NCBI GenBank assembly: GCA_029990175.1
Contig: JARKIP010000011.1
Span: forward strand, 8,494,001 to 8,558,000
Reading direction: 5' to 3'
DNA length: 64,000 nt
DNA from: Petunia secreta
Lineage: Eukaryota; Streptophyta; Magnoliopsida; Solanales; Solanaceae
The translations under genes and the position numbers were made by a program. Below, in pieces: positions 24,220 through 38,016 of this stretch; the stretch's first letter is position 1; every line of letters begins with the position of its first letter. The notes under the pieces were generated by a model. The model saw only the letters and a program-made list of their open reading frames with translations. It was not told the DNA's origin and did not search any database.

Positions 24220-24231
24220 GCTCTGATACCA
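24220..24231 (-). promoter_or_regulatory. tRNA-iMet-type PBS of the minus Tekay-like element
   Basis: The minus strand reads TGGTATCAGAGC two bases inside the LTR end. This is the standard initiator-Met primer site shared by Tekay chromoviruses and Copia elements. Confidence 0.9.
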
Positions 24232-24233
24232 AC

Positions 24234-26263
<2,030 letters not shown>

Positions 26264-27699
26264 AAAATACATATACAACACTTAAAATTATCATTATTTT
26301 TCATGTGGACACCTCAACTTATAGTGTGAACCTACAAAATACTTGACTTATATAGAAAATGTGTCTATTAGTATGGCAGATGAGTGGTTTTACACTTGAA
26401 AATGAAAAACATGAAGTAACCTTAATTATGCTACAGCAAATGTGCGTCGGTCGGAACTTTGCCGGGAAAATAAACTGTGCACCATGGTTTCTATTTTCTT
26501 TTTGGTACACACAACAACGATGGTAACAAGATAGTAAAAAACTGCAGACTATCTTTTCTTATTCTTCTCCAACATCAACCAAATACACCTGAACTTTTTC
26601 ACAAAAACTGAAATCATATATCTTTTTCTTCCTCTAGTCAAGCATCATTTTACATTATACCAAGAGCTTAAATCCATAACAGCTTAACAAAGAAAATATT
26701 TGTGTCCGGTAAAAATTATTCCTTTCGTCCCAATTAGGCTTAAAAATAAGTCAGAACATCATTGTATTTAGAGTGGGTCCAAAAAAGAGAATACAAAACA
26801 ATACAAGAATTGCAGTGTTGGGCAATAATAATGGAATGCTTGTTGGATTCTCCCATGATGAAAATCAGGTATTCTATTTTTTTCTATTCAAACGGTTGTG
26901 TGAACAATTATATATTTCAATACACTTAAATGAGATTTTAATTATTTTGTTCTATCTCTCTTTTTTCTTCTCAAATACTCTCCCGATTAATTATTTTAGA
27001 TAAAAAAACTCTTGCAGTAGCTTTTACGGGTATAGAATTCCAGGGTTTCATTTTTTGACATGGCGTCTCTTAGTTAGCAATATTTTTAATTTTAAGTGAG
27101 ATTTAAATCATGCGCTTGACTTGGTTTGTACACGGCTAAGAATGTGTTCAGTGGGCACGTGTTTCATATACTTCAAGTGTTCAATAGTTCACCTTATAGT
27201 TGAGCCATTCAAATGAAATTTTATGAAGAGCTCAATAATTTTTTTTTGTACATTTTACCAAAATAAAAACTTAACCGAAATGTAATTTAATACTGTGTAA
27301 AACAAACAAGGGTAAAGTGTTGGTGGAGTTGAGATCAAAGCAAAAGACCTTGGGAATAGGTGAAGGGGAGGAGAAGAAGGATTATGGAGTAACTTCGAAG
27401 AAACAAAAAAGAAAGTAAAAGGAGTTTATTGTCTAAATTTACACATGACGCATATAATTGATTCACACTTTTTCAAAGATGGAGACATTTTTGTAACAAG
27501 TATGTGTTGCAAAATTTGTGTGAGATGTGTCTAATGGGCATACTTTAGATTGAGTTTAGATGTTCAATAGGTACATTATGTTTAGGTGTCTGAAGTAAAA
27601 CTTTTGGTATGTTTGAGGGATCGTCTTTGTATTCGGCCTTATTCTTATTCATATTTTTATCTTCTTAATTCGCTTGCTATGAACATGTCTAGGTCTTAT
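26264..27699. other. Intergenic DNA with an unclassified, partly inverted repeat
   Basis: No gene is recognised. Three related segments occur: GGACACCTCAACTTATAG (about 26306), sequence around 27130-27215 (GTTCAGTGGGCACGTG, TCAAGTGTTCAATAGTTC) and sequence around 27515-27590 (GTCTAATGGGCATAC, GTTCAATAGGTACATTATG, TTTAGGTGTC). The outer two are roughly inverted, as in a non-autonomous DNA transposon, but I cannot define ends. A short frame at 26773-26870 ends at a CAG/GTATTC that looks like an exon-intron border and could be a captured fragment; I do not recognise it. Confidence 0.35.
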
Positions 27700-27714
27700 A
27701 TTTGTTATGTAAAA

Positions 27715-28150
27715 TAGAAGAAATTTTTCCTTAGAGTGATCATTAGACCAGCTATATTGTATGCGGTGAAGTGTTGGTCAGTCAAGAAAACACAGATTTA
27801 GAAGATAAAAGTAGTAGAAATGAGAATGCTTAGGTGGATGAATGGACATACTAATATGGATAGGATTAGGAACGAGTACATACAAACAGGGTGGGTGATG
27901 CCTCAGTGGTGGACAAGATGTGAAGCGAGATTGAGATGGTTTGGACATGTGAAAATGAGGAGCGTATATATACCAAGTACGGAGGTGTTAGTGGTTGGTG
28001 GTGTTGGGTCTACAGAGAGGTAAAGGTAGATCGAGGAAGAATTGATCGAGGTGATATATAGAACATGACACACCTTCATATCAGTAATGAAGTGACCCTA
28101 GATAGGAGAGGGAGGAGGTTGAGGAGTAGGGTAGAAGTTTAGAATGTAGT
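27715..28150 (+). pseudogene. LINE 3' ORF remnant (C-terminal RT region)
   Basis: Translation gives RPAILYAVKCWSVKKTQ, VVEMRMLRWMNGHTNMDRIR and LRWFGHVKMRS. These are the highly conserved C-terminal words of plant LINE ORF2, with Met-Leu-Arg-Trp-Met and R-W-F-G-H-V. A TAG interrupts after KKTQI. No 5' part, endonuclease or poly(A) tail is visible, so this is a short truncated copy. Confidence 0.8.
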
Positions 28151-28291
28151 TAAGAAATTTATGTCTTATTAGCATTATTATTAGTGTTTTACATAATATG
28201 TCTATCTAACGCTGTCTTTATTAATACCGTTGTTTCATTTACTTTTGTTATCTTTATATTTTTATGTCAGTATTTTATATCTCTTGGTATT

Positions 28292-29789
28292 TGATGTGTT
28301 GGTATTTTAAGTATATTTTCAATTCTTTTAGACTAGCTTTCTGTTCTAAATACTTTATCATTTGAGTAAATCTTATGATTATCTCCATGTTTCAGGTTAA
28401 CAAAAAATATTAATGTACAAAGCCAACAAGAATGAAGAAAATAGCAAAAACAAGTGAACTTTGGCTACATTTTGCGGAACAAAGAGAGCAGGCAGCAGCT
28501 CGATCGGCGACCCGTCAAATCACCTTCCGAAGAAGGATCATGTTCAAGAGCTCATCAAGTTTCAGCAAAGCAAAGAGGCGGACCGCCGATATATTTGTTG
28601 AAGAAATTCTGCGACCTCACAAAAGGAAATACGTTCCCGCTGACCTTCACAGTGAGTTCAGAGACATCTGCGAGTTGTTGGAGTTGTCCGCCACTGAACC
28701 TGCATCTCTCCGAACCTGCACCACAGAACAAGATAACATAGGAGTTAGATTAGCCTTCGACGGCCGCACAACTCATTATGCAGACCACCGAATGACCCGC
28801 GATCTAGTATAAAACAGAGAAAAATAGCAATTTTGTAAATATTAGCCTAGTTTTCAAACCCATGCCTATAAATAGGTTGTTATTCCTCTGAGAAAGGAGA
28901 CCTTTTTTCAGCTTAGAATATACTTTATTACACTTTTGAATATTCTTGGAGACAAAGGAAGGGCTTAAACTTGAATCTTTTGTAAGGATTTATATGATTC
29001 TTGTCATTTCAGCTCTTACTATGTGTGTGTTAGACCCTAGTATGAGTAGCTAAACTCATACTATGGGTTTATTCATGGAGACTTGATGATTTTAACTTAA
29101 AACTTGCTTTCAATCTTGTACGATCTATGGTAGAGATGAATCTAGTTCTCTTTCGAACTTTCATTGACTAGGGTTTGAGGCACGATCGTACTTGAACCTA
29201 ACCCTACATTGTCTTCATCACCCTAATGGGGTTGAAAGTGTAGGTTAATGGAAACTAGTGAGAATTTGGGTTACATTGGCTACGGCCTACCCCATCTAAA
29301 GGGAAAGACCCGAAAAAGGTCATCCACGCTCGGGTCCATGGACTAAGGTTTCTCGCACCCTATTATTGACCCTAACAGGCTTGATGAGGTAAACCCTCTC
29401 TTTCCCTAACGGGTTTTGAAAAATACATTCAAGGTCCGACCATTTATGTTACCCATTCGATTTGTGAAGTTAAAACAAGAGTTTAAGTAAAAGAATCTTG
29501 TCGGAATGAGTAAATCCTGGCTCATTCTCCATATTTACATCTATTTTAAAGTGTTAAGTAATTTGTATGCTTTTAGTGATAATCGATAGATGTAGTTGTA
29601 ATTTACTCAATTCTTACAAATTTATACTTAGGAATATATGTACAATTCGTAGAACGCGTCATTATTCAATTTAAGACTAATAGGTTACAAGCTAACTCCT
29701 TGAGGAAATCGACCCCGACTCTAGTTGGGTACTACTATCTTTGGTGATCGCCCCATACCTTTATAGGTGAGTGGATTGAGCGTGGATTA
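28292..29789 (+). repeat. 5' LTR of the Athila element (1498 bp)
   Basis: It starts TGATGTGTTGGTATTTT. It ends GCGTGGATTA, where the 3' LTR has GCGTGGATCA, so the terminal CA has mutated. It contains TATAAATA at 28867 and GC-rich near-palindromes (GGCGGACCGCC at 28577). Confidence 0.92.
28867..28874 (+). promoter_or_regulatory. TATA box of the Athila 5' LTR
   Basis: TATAAATAGG lies 575 bp into the LTR. The same word lies 576 bp into the 3' LTR (58791), and the surrounding bases are conserved, consistent with the LTR core promoter. Confidence 0.65.
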
Positions 29790-29794
29790 AATTT

Positions 29795-29811
29795 TGGCGC
29801 CATTGCCAAGG
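29795..29811 (+). promoter_or_regulatory. Athila primer-binding site
   Basis: TGGCGCCATTGCCAAGG lies five bases after the LTR end. It resembles the TGGCGCCGTTGCCGGGG site of Athila elements, commonly assigned to tRNA-Asp, with a few mutations. Confidence 0.85.
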
Positions 29812-29914
29812 AGCTACATATGTTAGATTGAATATTTCATGTTCTTGTCTTATTAGTTATTCCTAGTATTTTACCTCTTGTTTTTGGTTTACCGTGTGTA
29901 GGTGACTACTAGCG

Positions 29915-32173
29915 TTGAGAAGAAATCCAAATCGAGCTATGCAGAACCCCCTCTACAATCGTGCAAATGAGGGAGCTCCATTTCCAAATGCTTCAGTGGC
30001 TCCAAATGATTATAATGGAGAAATCGAGGAAGATTATGATGACACTTCTTTTAGTGAGGAAAGTTACAGAATTCATGATGTGTTTAAGAGAATGATCAAC
30101 CGCAAGTTGAAGATGGTGCCCCAATTGATGGAAACCCCATTGGCAACAACCAAGCCAATGGGGGAGCGAATGTTGGTGTTGCGGGCAATGCACACCAAAG
30201 AGGCAACAATGCTAAGCGAGGAGGTCGAGGAGCAAACCGAGGTGTTCGTGTTAATCAAGCTAATCAAAGAGTCAATTCAGTGAATGTTTGCAATGTCAAT
30301 CGGAATCAAACGAATGCAAGGGGTGCCCGAAATGTAAACCCACTGGTACAAGATGTGGAAGAGTCCGATGAATAAGTGAATATGGAATGTTTTGCTGTGC
30401 AATTGTTCCACCACCCATTTGTGGTAATGTTACTTTCAACACTCCACAAGTGATGTTGCACGGGCTTGACAAAAATGAGTACTTTAGTGGAGGCAAGCAT
30501 GATGATCCAAATAAGCATTTCAGGAATTTCATCCTAACATGTCATCTCTACAAGTCGGCCCATTGTATGGAAGAATCCTTGCGCCTAAGGGTCTTTCCCT
30601 ATTCTCTGGCCGGGAAGGCCAAGGCATGGTTGAACAAGCTATCAAAGAACTCAATTTATACTTGGGAAGAACTTGTGAAGTAATTCTTATCAAAATTCTT
30701 GCCTAAGGGTAAGCAAGCTTCAATGAGGGACCAAGTTTACATGTTCAAACAAGATCCAACCGTTTCAGTGTCCAAAGCTTGGGAAGTTTTCTAAGAAGTT
30801 CTACTCATGGTTTTGGAGATGATATGCTTCTACAATATTTCTACCAAGGGCTCAACAAGATCAACCAATTAGCCGTGAACAACTTGTGTGGAGGTGCTAT
30901 CATGGATAAGACTTATCATGAAGTCAAGGATATTCTCAACAAGGTTGCCAAGTAATCTCAAGACTGGCAATCTAGAGCCCAAAACCCAAACAGAGATGGA
31001 GGAATGAATCCAGTGATGATGAAAAGATTTGAAGATCAAAAAGAAAAAATTGCTCAAATCCTTCCCAACATTGAGCTTCTTAGAAGTGCCACGGAAGATA
31101 ATGAGAAGAAAGTGAATAAGGTGGAAAACCTTCAAGTTACAAATGCCGGTCATCAAGTAGCCCCTATGGGTTATGTGAACCCTGGAGCTCCACCTCTTGC
31201 TCTTCTTCAAAAAGGGCAAGAAGAATACTTTCCGGAACAATGTTTCAATGTCCACGGTGAAGAAGAGGCCAATTATGTGTCCAACTATCGAGGTGGTTAT
31301 CAAAGGCCCTATCAACAAGGCCAATGGAGGCAAGATGGAGGAAGACAAATTGGAGAAACAACCAAGATGGGAGAGGAGTTGGTACCTCTCAAGGCTATAT
31401 GCCAAGAGCCCCATACAAGCAGGTGAGCATGAATGAAAAGGTCCAACCAAGTTGGAAGAAATGGTGGGAGAAGTGCTTAAGAATCAAGAAAGTTACTCTG
31501 GTGACGTCAAAGATATCAAGCAAACGGTCACATCTCATAACACTTCCATCAAGGCTCTTGAATCCCAAATGAGTAGCCTATCTCACCAAGCCTCAAGGAG
31601 CATTACCAAATGATACATTGGTGAATCTTAAAAAGAACGGCAAAGATCATGTGATTGCAATTATAACCCGGAGTGGAAAAACATGGAATAATCCTAAAGA
31701 AAAAAATGATGTTGTGGAACTAGAGGTGCAAGCTTATGAGAAAAACAATGGGGAAAAGTTGATTCAAGGCAAGGCAAGGCAATTGATGTGGATGTAGAGA
31801 TTCCAAATGAGGCAATCCCTTAAGAATCAAGTCCCAAAGTCACTACCACTCAAAAAGCCAAACCAAAGAAAACTCCAACACCCAAACAAAGCCCTCCTAG
31901 TCCAAGATCCATTCCCAAAATTCCACTTCTTTTCCCACAAAAGAGTGTCAAGCAAAGACAAGCATCACAAGCCAAGAAGATTTGGGATAAAATAGCAACA
32001 TCTATCAACCTCTCTTTGGTTGATGCATTAAGCCAAATGCCAGATGTTGCTAAATTCGTCAAAGATCTTTTACCAAGAAGACCTATAGAGATTATGAACC
32101 AAACAAGGTGATTCATCAATGTAATTTAATTATCTCAAAGCATATGGCAAGAAAGATGGAGGACCCCGAAGTC
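29915..32173 (+). pseudogene. Athila gag and gag-pro linker, broken
   Basis: The first frame (29915-30283) starts MRRNPNRAMQNPLYNRANEG after the leader. The gag core is readable at 30387-30683 (IVPPPICGNVTFNTPQVMLH, then FRVFPYSLAGKAKAWLN-like sequence) and continues with LLQYFYQGLNKINQ and ANYVSNYRGGYQRPYQQGQW near 31270-31325. A basic, proline/lysine-rich linker follows (KSLPLKKPNQRK). Several stops and frameshifts break it, for example near 30375, 30682 and 31424. The linker frame is split at 32178 by the young Tekay insertion and continues at 41893. Confidence 0.85.
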
Positions 32174-32178
32174 TTCAC

Positions 32179-34869
32179 TGTTACACCCCGTATGTCTAAC
32201 GTGACGTATATCATTCTAATGACATGTTAAGAATGATTTAAGTGAGTTTAAAGTCATAAATGACCATATATGATGTTTATAAGCTGAATATAAAGTTTGG
32301 GAAAAATCAGATTTAAGTTGCGGAAAAACCGACTAAGGAATTGCCTTGTATCGAAGCTTTTTCAGCAGTTAATTCCGTGTGTTATATGAGGTATTTTGGA
32401 GACATATGATATATCACATTGAAGGTCTTGGAGTGTAGTTTCCAAAACTTTTGACGGTTTGTTCATACAATGTCTGGATAAAAAGATATGAGTATCAGAA
32501 GTCAGACCAGAAAAAGGGACATAAGCGCAAAAGAGGGCTAGAAATGAAATGTTTTTGTTATCAAAGAGAAATATTTCATTTTCTCGAATATTTCCAGAAA
32601 ACCTACGATATAAACAGACCTCTATGGAGTTTAAATCCATTTTTTTTATTTTGAAGAAACAACATCAATTTTGATTCGAAACGGAAGACGGATTGCGTCA
32701 AAACGCTCTACGCGATTAGGGTAACATTATGCTACCTTCAATTTCGTCTATAGTTTGAGTTTTAGAATTACTTCATGGCTAAGTAAAGTACCTAATTGTT
32801 GTATTATAGCTTGTTTAAGCTTTAGAAGGTGTTGAATTCAAGGGAAACATGGTTTAGAAGCAAGAAACATCAAAGGTATGTAAGGCTAAACCTTTCTTTT
32901 GGCAAGGCATGTATCTTTTAGTTTTTGAAGCTTTTCTTAGTTCTAAACTTAGTATTTCTTCTGAGAAACTTGTATGGTACCAAGGAAACCTTGTATATAC
33001 TTAATTTGGTACTAAAATCCAAGGTAAAAGATGTCCAAATCAGCAAGACAAAACGCTTCAAAATCTGGAAAATTGTTTTGATCTTTGGACAGCTGTAAGT
33101 ATATTGATCATAACTCCTTGCACAAAATTGATATTTAGATTCTTTCAGAATCCCCAGAATCCTAAGACATATATCTACATCTTTCATGCAGACCATGAAG
33201 TCTATATCTTTGATCTACACTCTGAAAATTAGGTTGTAAGTCAGGACAGTGGTGCTGTCCAGACATTCTATTTGCGGATGAGTTATGTCATCCAGTTGTC
33301 TCATCTTGTTATCCGTTTAACATGTTTATGTTATCAGTTTATCCGGGTATCCATTCCCGTGTATAGTATAGTACTGGTTCTGTTTTTGCGGATCATCCAG
33401 TTTCAGGGGAAACTCTGCCGAAATTTTTATAAAAGTCCAAGAGTTGGACAAATTCTAAGTTTCAGGTTGTGTCTATAATTCCATCCAGAGTTTTCTTATC
33501 ATTCCTTCGAGTCCATATATATTGTTGCCACATGTGTTATGCCTCATACATGCTTATGCTTATATTGTGATCATGTTTATGTGTGATTTGGAGTCCCCAT
33601 AGAGGCTGGACATTGGACACACAGTCCGGTCGCGTGTGATACTACCCGTCTGGGGGATACAGCCCCTCTGGTTCAGGCGGGAGTTGAAACACCTAGTGTG
33701 ACCGGGTGTCATTCACACACTCTGACCAGAGAGACTAGATATTACTGGCTGGGGGGGGATATAGCCCATAACACCCACCAGGTTTGTTATATACGCGTAT
33801 ATAGCCACAGTATGCACTACATGATTATACATGAGGCTAGTTCCAGTTTCCAGTTACCTGATTTGGGGGGATACAGCCCATAACGCCAGACAGGTACTAG
33901 TTCAGATGTTCAGTTACCTGATTTGGGGGGATATAGCCCATAACACCAGACAGGTACCAGTTCAGATAACAGTTCAGCTTTAGCTCAGTTATCAGTTCTC
34001 AGTTATCAGGCACCAGTTCTTAGCGTCAGTATCAGTTGACAGTTATCAGTTCTCAGTTATCAGCCACCAGTTCTTAGCGTCAGTATCAGTTGACAGTTAT
34101 CAGTTCTCAGTTATCAGCCACCAGTTCTTAGCATCAGTATCAGTTGACAGTTATCAGTTCTCAATTATCAGCCACCAGTTCTTAGCGTCAGTATTAGTTG
34201 ACAGTTATCAGTTCCAGTTTCTAGTAACCAGCTATCAGTCATATTACAGTTATTTATCAGTATAGTTCAGCTCAGTCTTCAGGTTCAGATTCAGCTTATA
34301 TTCATATCATGTTTAGTACGTTCTTCAGATTTCCAGCTATATTGCTATGCTCCAGCTCATGTTTACATATTTATATTCCAGCCTACAGTTTCATTCAGCT
34401 GTGACATATTATATGCTCATGCCTTACATACTTGGTACATATCGTACTCACGCCCTTTTCTGGGGCGCTGCGTTTCATGCCGCGCAGGTGCAGATAGATC
34501 AATGCTTGGACCATGTTAGTAGGCCATCTATCAGCTACTGGAGTCACTCCGCTTACTCCCGGAGTTACCTATCTTTTGGTATGTGTACAGTCAGCCAGCT
34601 TGGGTATGGCGGGGCCTTATCTCGTCCTTTGTATATTCAGTTCATCACTCTTAGAGGCCTGTAGATATGTCCCTGTGTGGTGCAGTCAGTATGTTATGTA
34701 TGTCAGCTTATGTTAGCCTTGTCAGCTATTTGCATTGCATACTCCTTATCAGCTAGGTTTATGCTTATTCTGTTTATTAGTTATAATGGTTAGCATATTA
34801 TCAGTAGGATTAGTGATGATCGACACTTAGTGTTGGTCATCCGTCGCGGACCTAAGTTGGGTCGTGACA
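32179..34869 (+). repeat. 5' LTR of the young Tekay element (2691 bp)
   Basis: It starts TGTTACACCCCGTATGTCTA and ends GGGTCGTGACA. It contains a block of 60-bp GGGGATAYAGCCCATAAC repeats (about 33750-33970) and a 54-bp tandem array (33986-34201). Confidence 0.96.
33986..34201 (+). repeat. 54-bp tandem repeat, four units, in the Tekay 5' LTR
   Basis: The unit starts CAGTTATCAGTTCTCAGTTA and ends CAGTATCAGTTGA. Four units differ by one to three bases, and a partial fifth starts at 34202. The same array with the same variants is at 41004-41219. Confidence 0.95.
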
Positions 34870-34873
34870 AAAG

Positions 34874-34885
34874 TGGTATCAGAGC
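34874..34885 (+). promoter_or_regulatory. tRNA-iMet-type PBS of the young Tekay element
   Basis: TGGTATCAGAGC lies four bases after the LTR end, the usual initiator-Met primer site. Confidence 0.93.
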
Positions 34886-35074
34886 AGTTCAGTCCTAGGG
34901 TGTCTACAGGCCGTGTCTAGTAGAGTCTTGTTTAGGAGTATGTTGCGCGCCATACTTTTAAACAGGAGGCTACAAGGCACTTCAGGACAGTTGTCTCTCT
35001 TTCTTCTCTAGATCGTGCAATAGAGCCATGATTATAGAATTCAGGCCTCTAACAATATTGTTTTCAGCAAAACG

Positions 35075-36235
35075 ATGCCGCCGAAGAAAATAACAGATGC
35101 CCAGAAGAGCAAGGCCATTGCCGGCCAGGGTACTAGTAGAGTGCCACTTGAGGTGGATGAGAGTGAGGAGTTCAGACCTGAGGCTCCATCTGAGGCCTCA
35201 CAGATCCCTTCAGGTCAGGGCGATATTAGAGGTACCGCAGCTACTGTACGTCCAGCTCCTCTACCCAACAGTTAGGGGCAGAAAATGAGGGATGCCATCA
35301 GATTATTGACCAGTGTTGTAGTTGCTCAGACTAGACAACACAGTCCAGATGCCCAGGGAGATGTTGGATCCAGGATCAATGATTTTATCAGGCTAGAGCC
35401 TACAGTTTTTATCGGATCCCGTACAGGAGAGGACCCTCAGGATTTTCTAGTGAGGATAGCCAGAATGTTGAGGGTTATGCACGTGTCAGACACAGAGTTA
35501 GTAGAGTTGGATGCATTCAGATTGGATAACTTAGCAGCAGGGTGATATCAGACATGGGAGCTATCTAGACAGCCTGATGCTACTCCCACGACTTGGAAGG
35601 AATTCTCAGATGCCTTCCTTCATCAGTATTTGCCCATAGAGACACAGAGAGCACGTGCTAATCAGTTCCTGACCTTGAGACAGGGAAGTTTGAGTGTAGA
35701 AGAGTATAATTATCGCTTTAATTTCTTAGCAAGGTTTGACCCTAATAGCCAATATGGAGGATAGAATTCACAAATATATAGTGGGACTAGCTCCACACCT
35801 TGTGAACGAGCGTATGACAGTTGTTATGCAGTCATGTATGAACATAACATTCAGGCATTTGCTTTGTTACTTGAGGAGAGGAAGCAGAAATAGAGAGCCG
35901 ACAGGGATAAAGTGCTAGACAAGAGGGGCAGATTGTCTTGTTCATTTAGAGAGACATCTGGAGCGAGTAGATAGCAGAGTGTTAGACAACCACCAGCTAG
36001 TATACCTCCATAGTCTCATGGCCTGAGATTTGATAGATCTCCTCAGTCTAGATCTAGTCACACATCACCGACTTCAAGATTAAAGTGTCGTGGTACTTCT
36101 ATACCGGCCAGTCAGACATATCCCAGATGTTCGGATTGTGGTAGACGCCACTTGGGTCCATGTCAGTTAGGAGTTGATACTTGTTATATTTGTCGCGAGG
36201 CAGCTATTTCATGAAAGGTTGCCCGCCTAGGGGTG
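35075..36235 (+). pseudogene. Gag of the young Tekay element, with stops
   Basis: It starts MPPKKITDAQKSKAIAG at 35075, a typical Tekay gag N-terminus. The core reads TVFIGSRTGEDPQDFLVRIA, TWKEFSDAFLHQYLP and LTLRQGSLSVEEYNYRF. The zinc knuckle is near 36120-36215 and runs only partly (C-x2-C then C-x2-C-R-E). Stops or breaks occur near 35273, 35543, 35757 and 35916. Near 36230 the frame jumps directly toward RT, so protease is absent. Confidence 0.88.
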
Positions 36236-36309
36236 GCAGTTGTACAGCCTAGCCAGCTAGATCACCAGTTGCTTGCTCAGCATCAGCACGCCATCAGGGG
36301 CATGTTCTT

Positions 36310-37500
36310 CAGGATGGCACCTGTATAACAGAAAGAATTTAAGGAGCAATTGAAGGATTTGTTAGATAAAGGCCTCATCAGACCCAGCATTTCCCCGTGG
36401 GGAGCCTCGATACTATTTGTAAAAAAAAGAAAGATGGCTCTCTACGCATGTGCATAGATTACAGACAGCTGAATAAAGTCATTATTAAGAATTAAATACT
36501 CTCTGCCCAGGATTGATGTCTAGTTTGACAAGCTCCAGGGTGCCAAGTGCTTCTCGAATATAGATTTGCGATCAGGCTACCATCAGGTTAGAGTTAGAAA
36601 ATCTGATATACCTAAGACTTCATTCAGAACTAGGTATGGCCATTATGAGTTTTTAGTGATGTCGTTTGGACTCGCTAATGCCCCTGCAGTATTTATGGAT
36701 CTGATGAACAGCGTATTCAGGCATTACTTGGATTTATTTCTGATTGTATTTATTGATGATATTCTCATCTATTCAAAGTCTGAATCAGAGCACGCAGAGC
36801 ATCTACAAATAGCATTGGGTACTCTTCGGGACCAACAATTATATGCTAAGTTCTCAAAGTGTAAATTCTAGATAGATTCAGTGGCATTTCTTGGCCACAT
36901 AGTTTCAGCAGAAAGAATTAAAATAGGTGACCAGAAGATCTAGGCTGTGAAGAATTGGCCCATGCCTATGACGCCAACTGAAGTACGTAGTTTTCTGGGT
37001 TTGGTAGGATATTACAGAAAGTTTATAGAGGGTTTTTCCTCCATTGCAGCTCCACTGAACAAATTGACAAAGAAATCAGCTAAATTTGAGTGGTCTGATT
37101 CTTGCGAGCACAGCTTCCAAGAACTAAAGAACAAGTTGATAACAGCTCCAGTACTTACACTTCCAGAGGGATCTGAGGGCTATGTCATTTACTCTGATGC
37201 TTCTCGAATTGGTCTTCGTTGTGTTTGATGCAGCATGGAAGAGTAATTGCTTATGCTTCTAGGCAGCTGAAAAAGCACGATCAGAACTACCTCATCCATG
37301 ATCTTGAGCTTTCAGCAGTCATTTATGCATTGAAGATTTGGAGACATTATTTTTACGGTGTTCATGTTGATATTTATACGGATCACAAGAGCCTCCAGTA
37401 CATATTTAAGCAAAAGGAGCTTAGCTAACCCTATGATAGAGGCGGTGGCTAGAGTTGCTGAAGGACTATGACATGGACATTCTTTATCATCCGGGTAAAG
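36310..37500 (+). pseudogene. RT and RNase H of the young Tekay element, with stops
   Basis: RT motifs are [20 protein letters not shown] (about 36359-36420), [11 protein letters not shown] (36558-36597), [20 protein letters not shown] and the catalytic [11 protein letters not shown] (about 36748-36780). Then come [20 protein letters not shown] and the RNase H YSDAS at 37191, with [10 protein letters not shown] near 37377-37410. Breaks include a slipped A-run near 36420, TAG at 36869, TAG at 36941, a frameshift near 37220 and TAA at 37426. The DD pair is intact but no full-length protein can be made. Confidence 0.9.
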
Positions 37501-37974
37501 CGAACGTTGTTGATTCCCTTAGTCGCAAGCCTATGGGTAGTCTATCTTATTTACAACCAGAGAAAATAAAGTTAGCTCATACACTCTACCAGTTGGCCAG
37601 CATGGATGTCAGACTAATAGATTCAGAGGACGCAAGAGTTACAGTTCAGAACGCAACCACTACTTGCCTAGTTACAGAAGTAAAACAACGTCAGTATGAG
37701 GATTCAGTTCTAGTTGAATACAGACAAATAGCCAGAAGAAAACCAAAATTATTATATTGGTTACTAGTGACGGGGTTCTTATATATAAAGATAGACTTTG
37801 GGTTCCTGATGTTGCAGATTTATGTGGACAGATTATGACAGATGCACATTATTCCAGATACACTGTTCATCCTAATTCGACTAAGATTTACCATGATCTT
37901 AAGCAGATTTATTGTTGAGACGAAATGAAGCGTGACATAGCAGAATTTGTGGCTCAGTGTGTTAACTGCCAGCA

Positions 37975-38016
<42 letters not shown>

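Noticed and set aside
28432..28812. 126-codon frame in the Athila 5' LTR
   Set aside because: It is inside the LTR and the matching region of the 3' LTR (58379-58740) is split into different frames.
29915..32173. Athila gag pieces as an independent host gene
   Set aside because: Position after LTR and PBS and the continuous order gag-protease-RT-integrase show it is element gag.
32362..33196. 92-codon minus-strand frames and other short frames in the young Tekay LTR, repeated near 39935-40213
   Set aside because: Identical pairs only reflect the near-identical LTRs. No known protein and no coding context.
33986..34201. Regular 54-bp repeats considered as a CRISPR-like or satellite array
   Set aside because: Units are contiguous with no unique spacers, sit inside an LTR, and recur identically in the other LTR. 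Ordinary LTR tandem repeat.
34870..34890. Primer-binding sites considered as tRNA gene pieces
   Set aside because: Only the 3'-end complement of 12-19 bases is present next to LTRs, with no cloverleaf.
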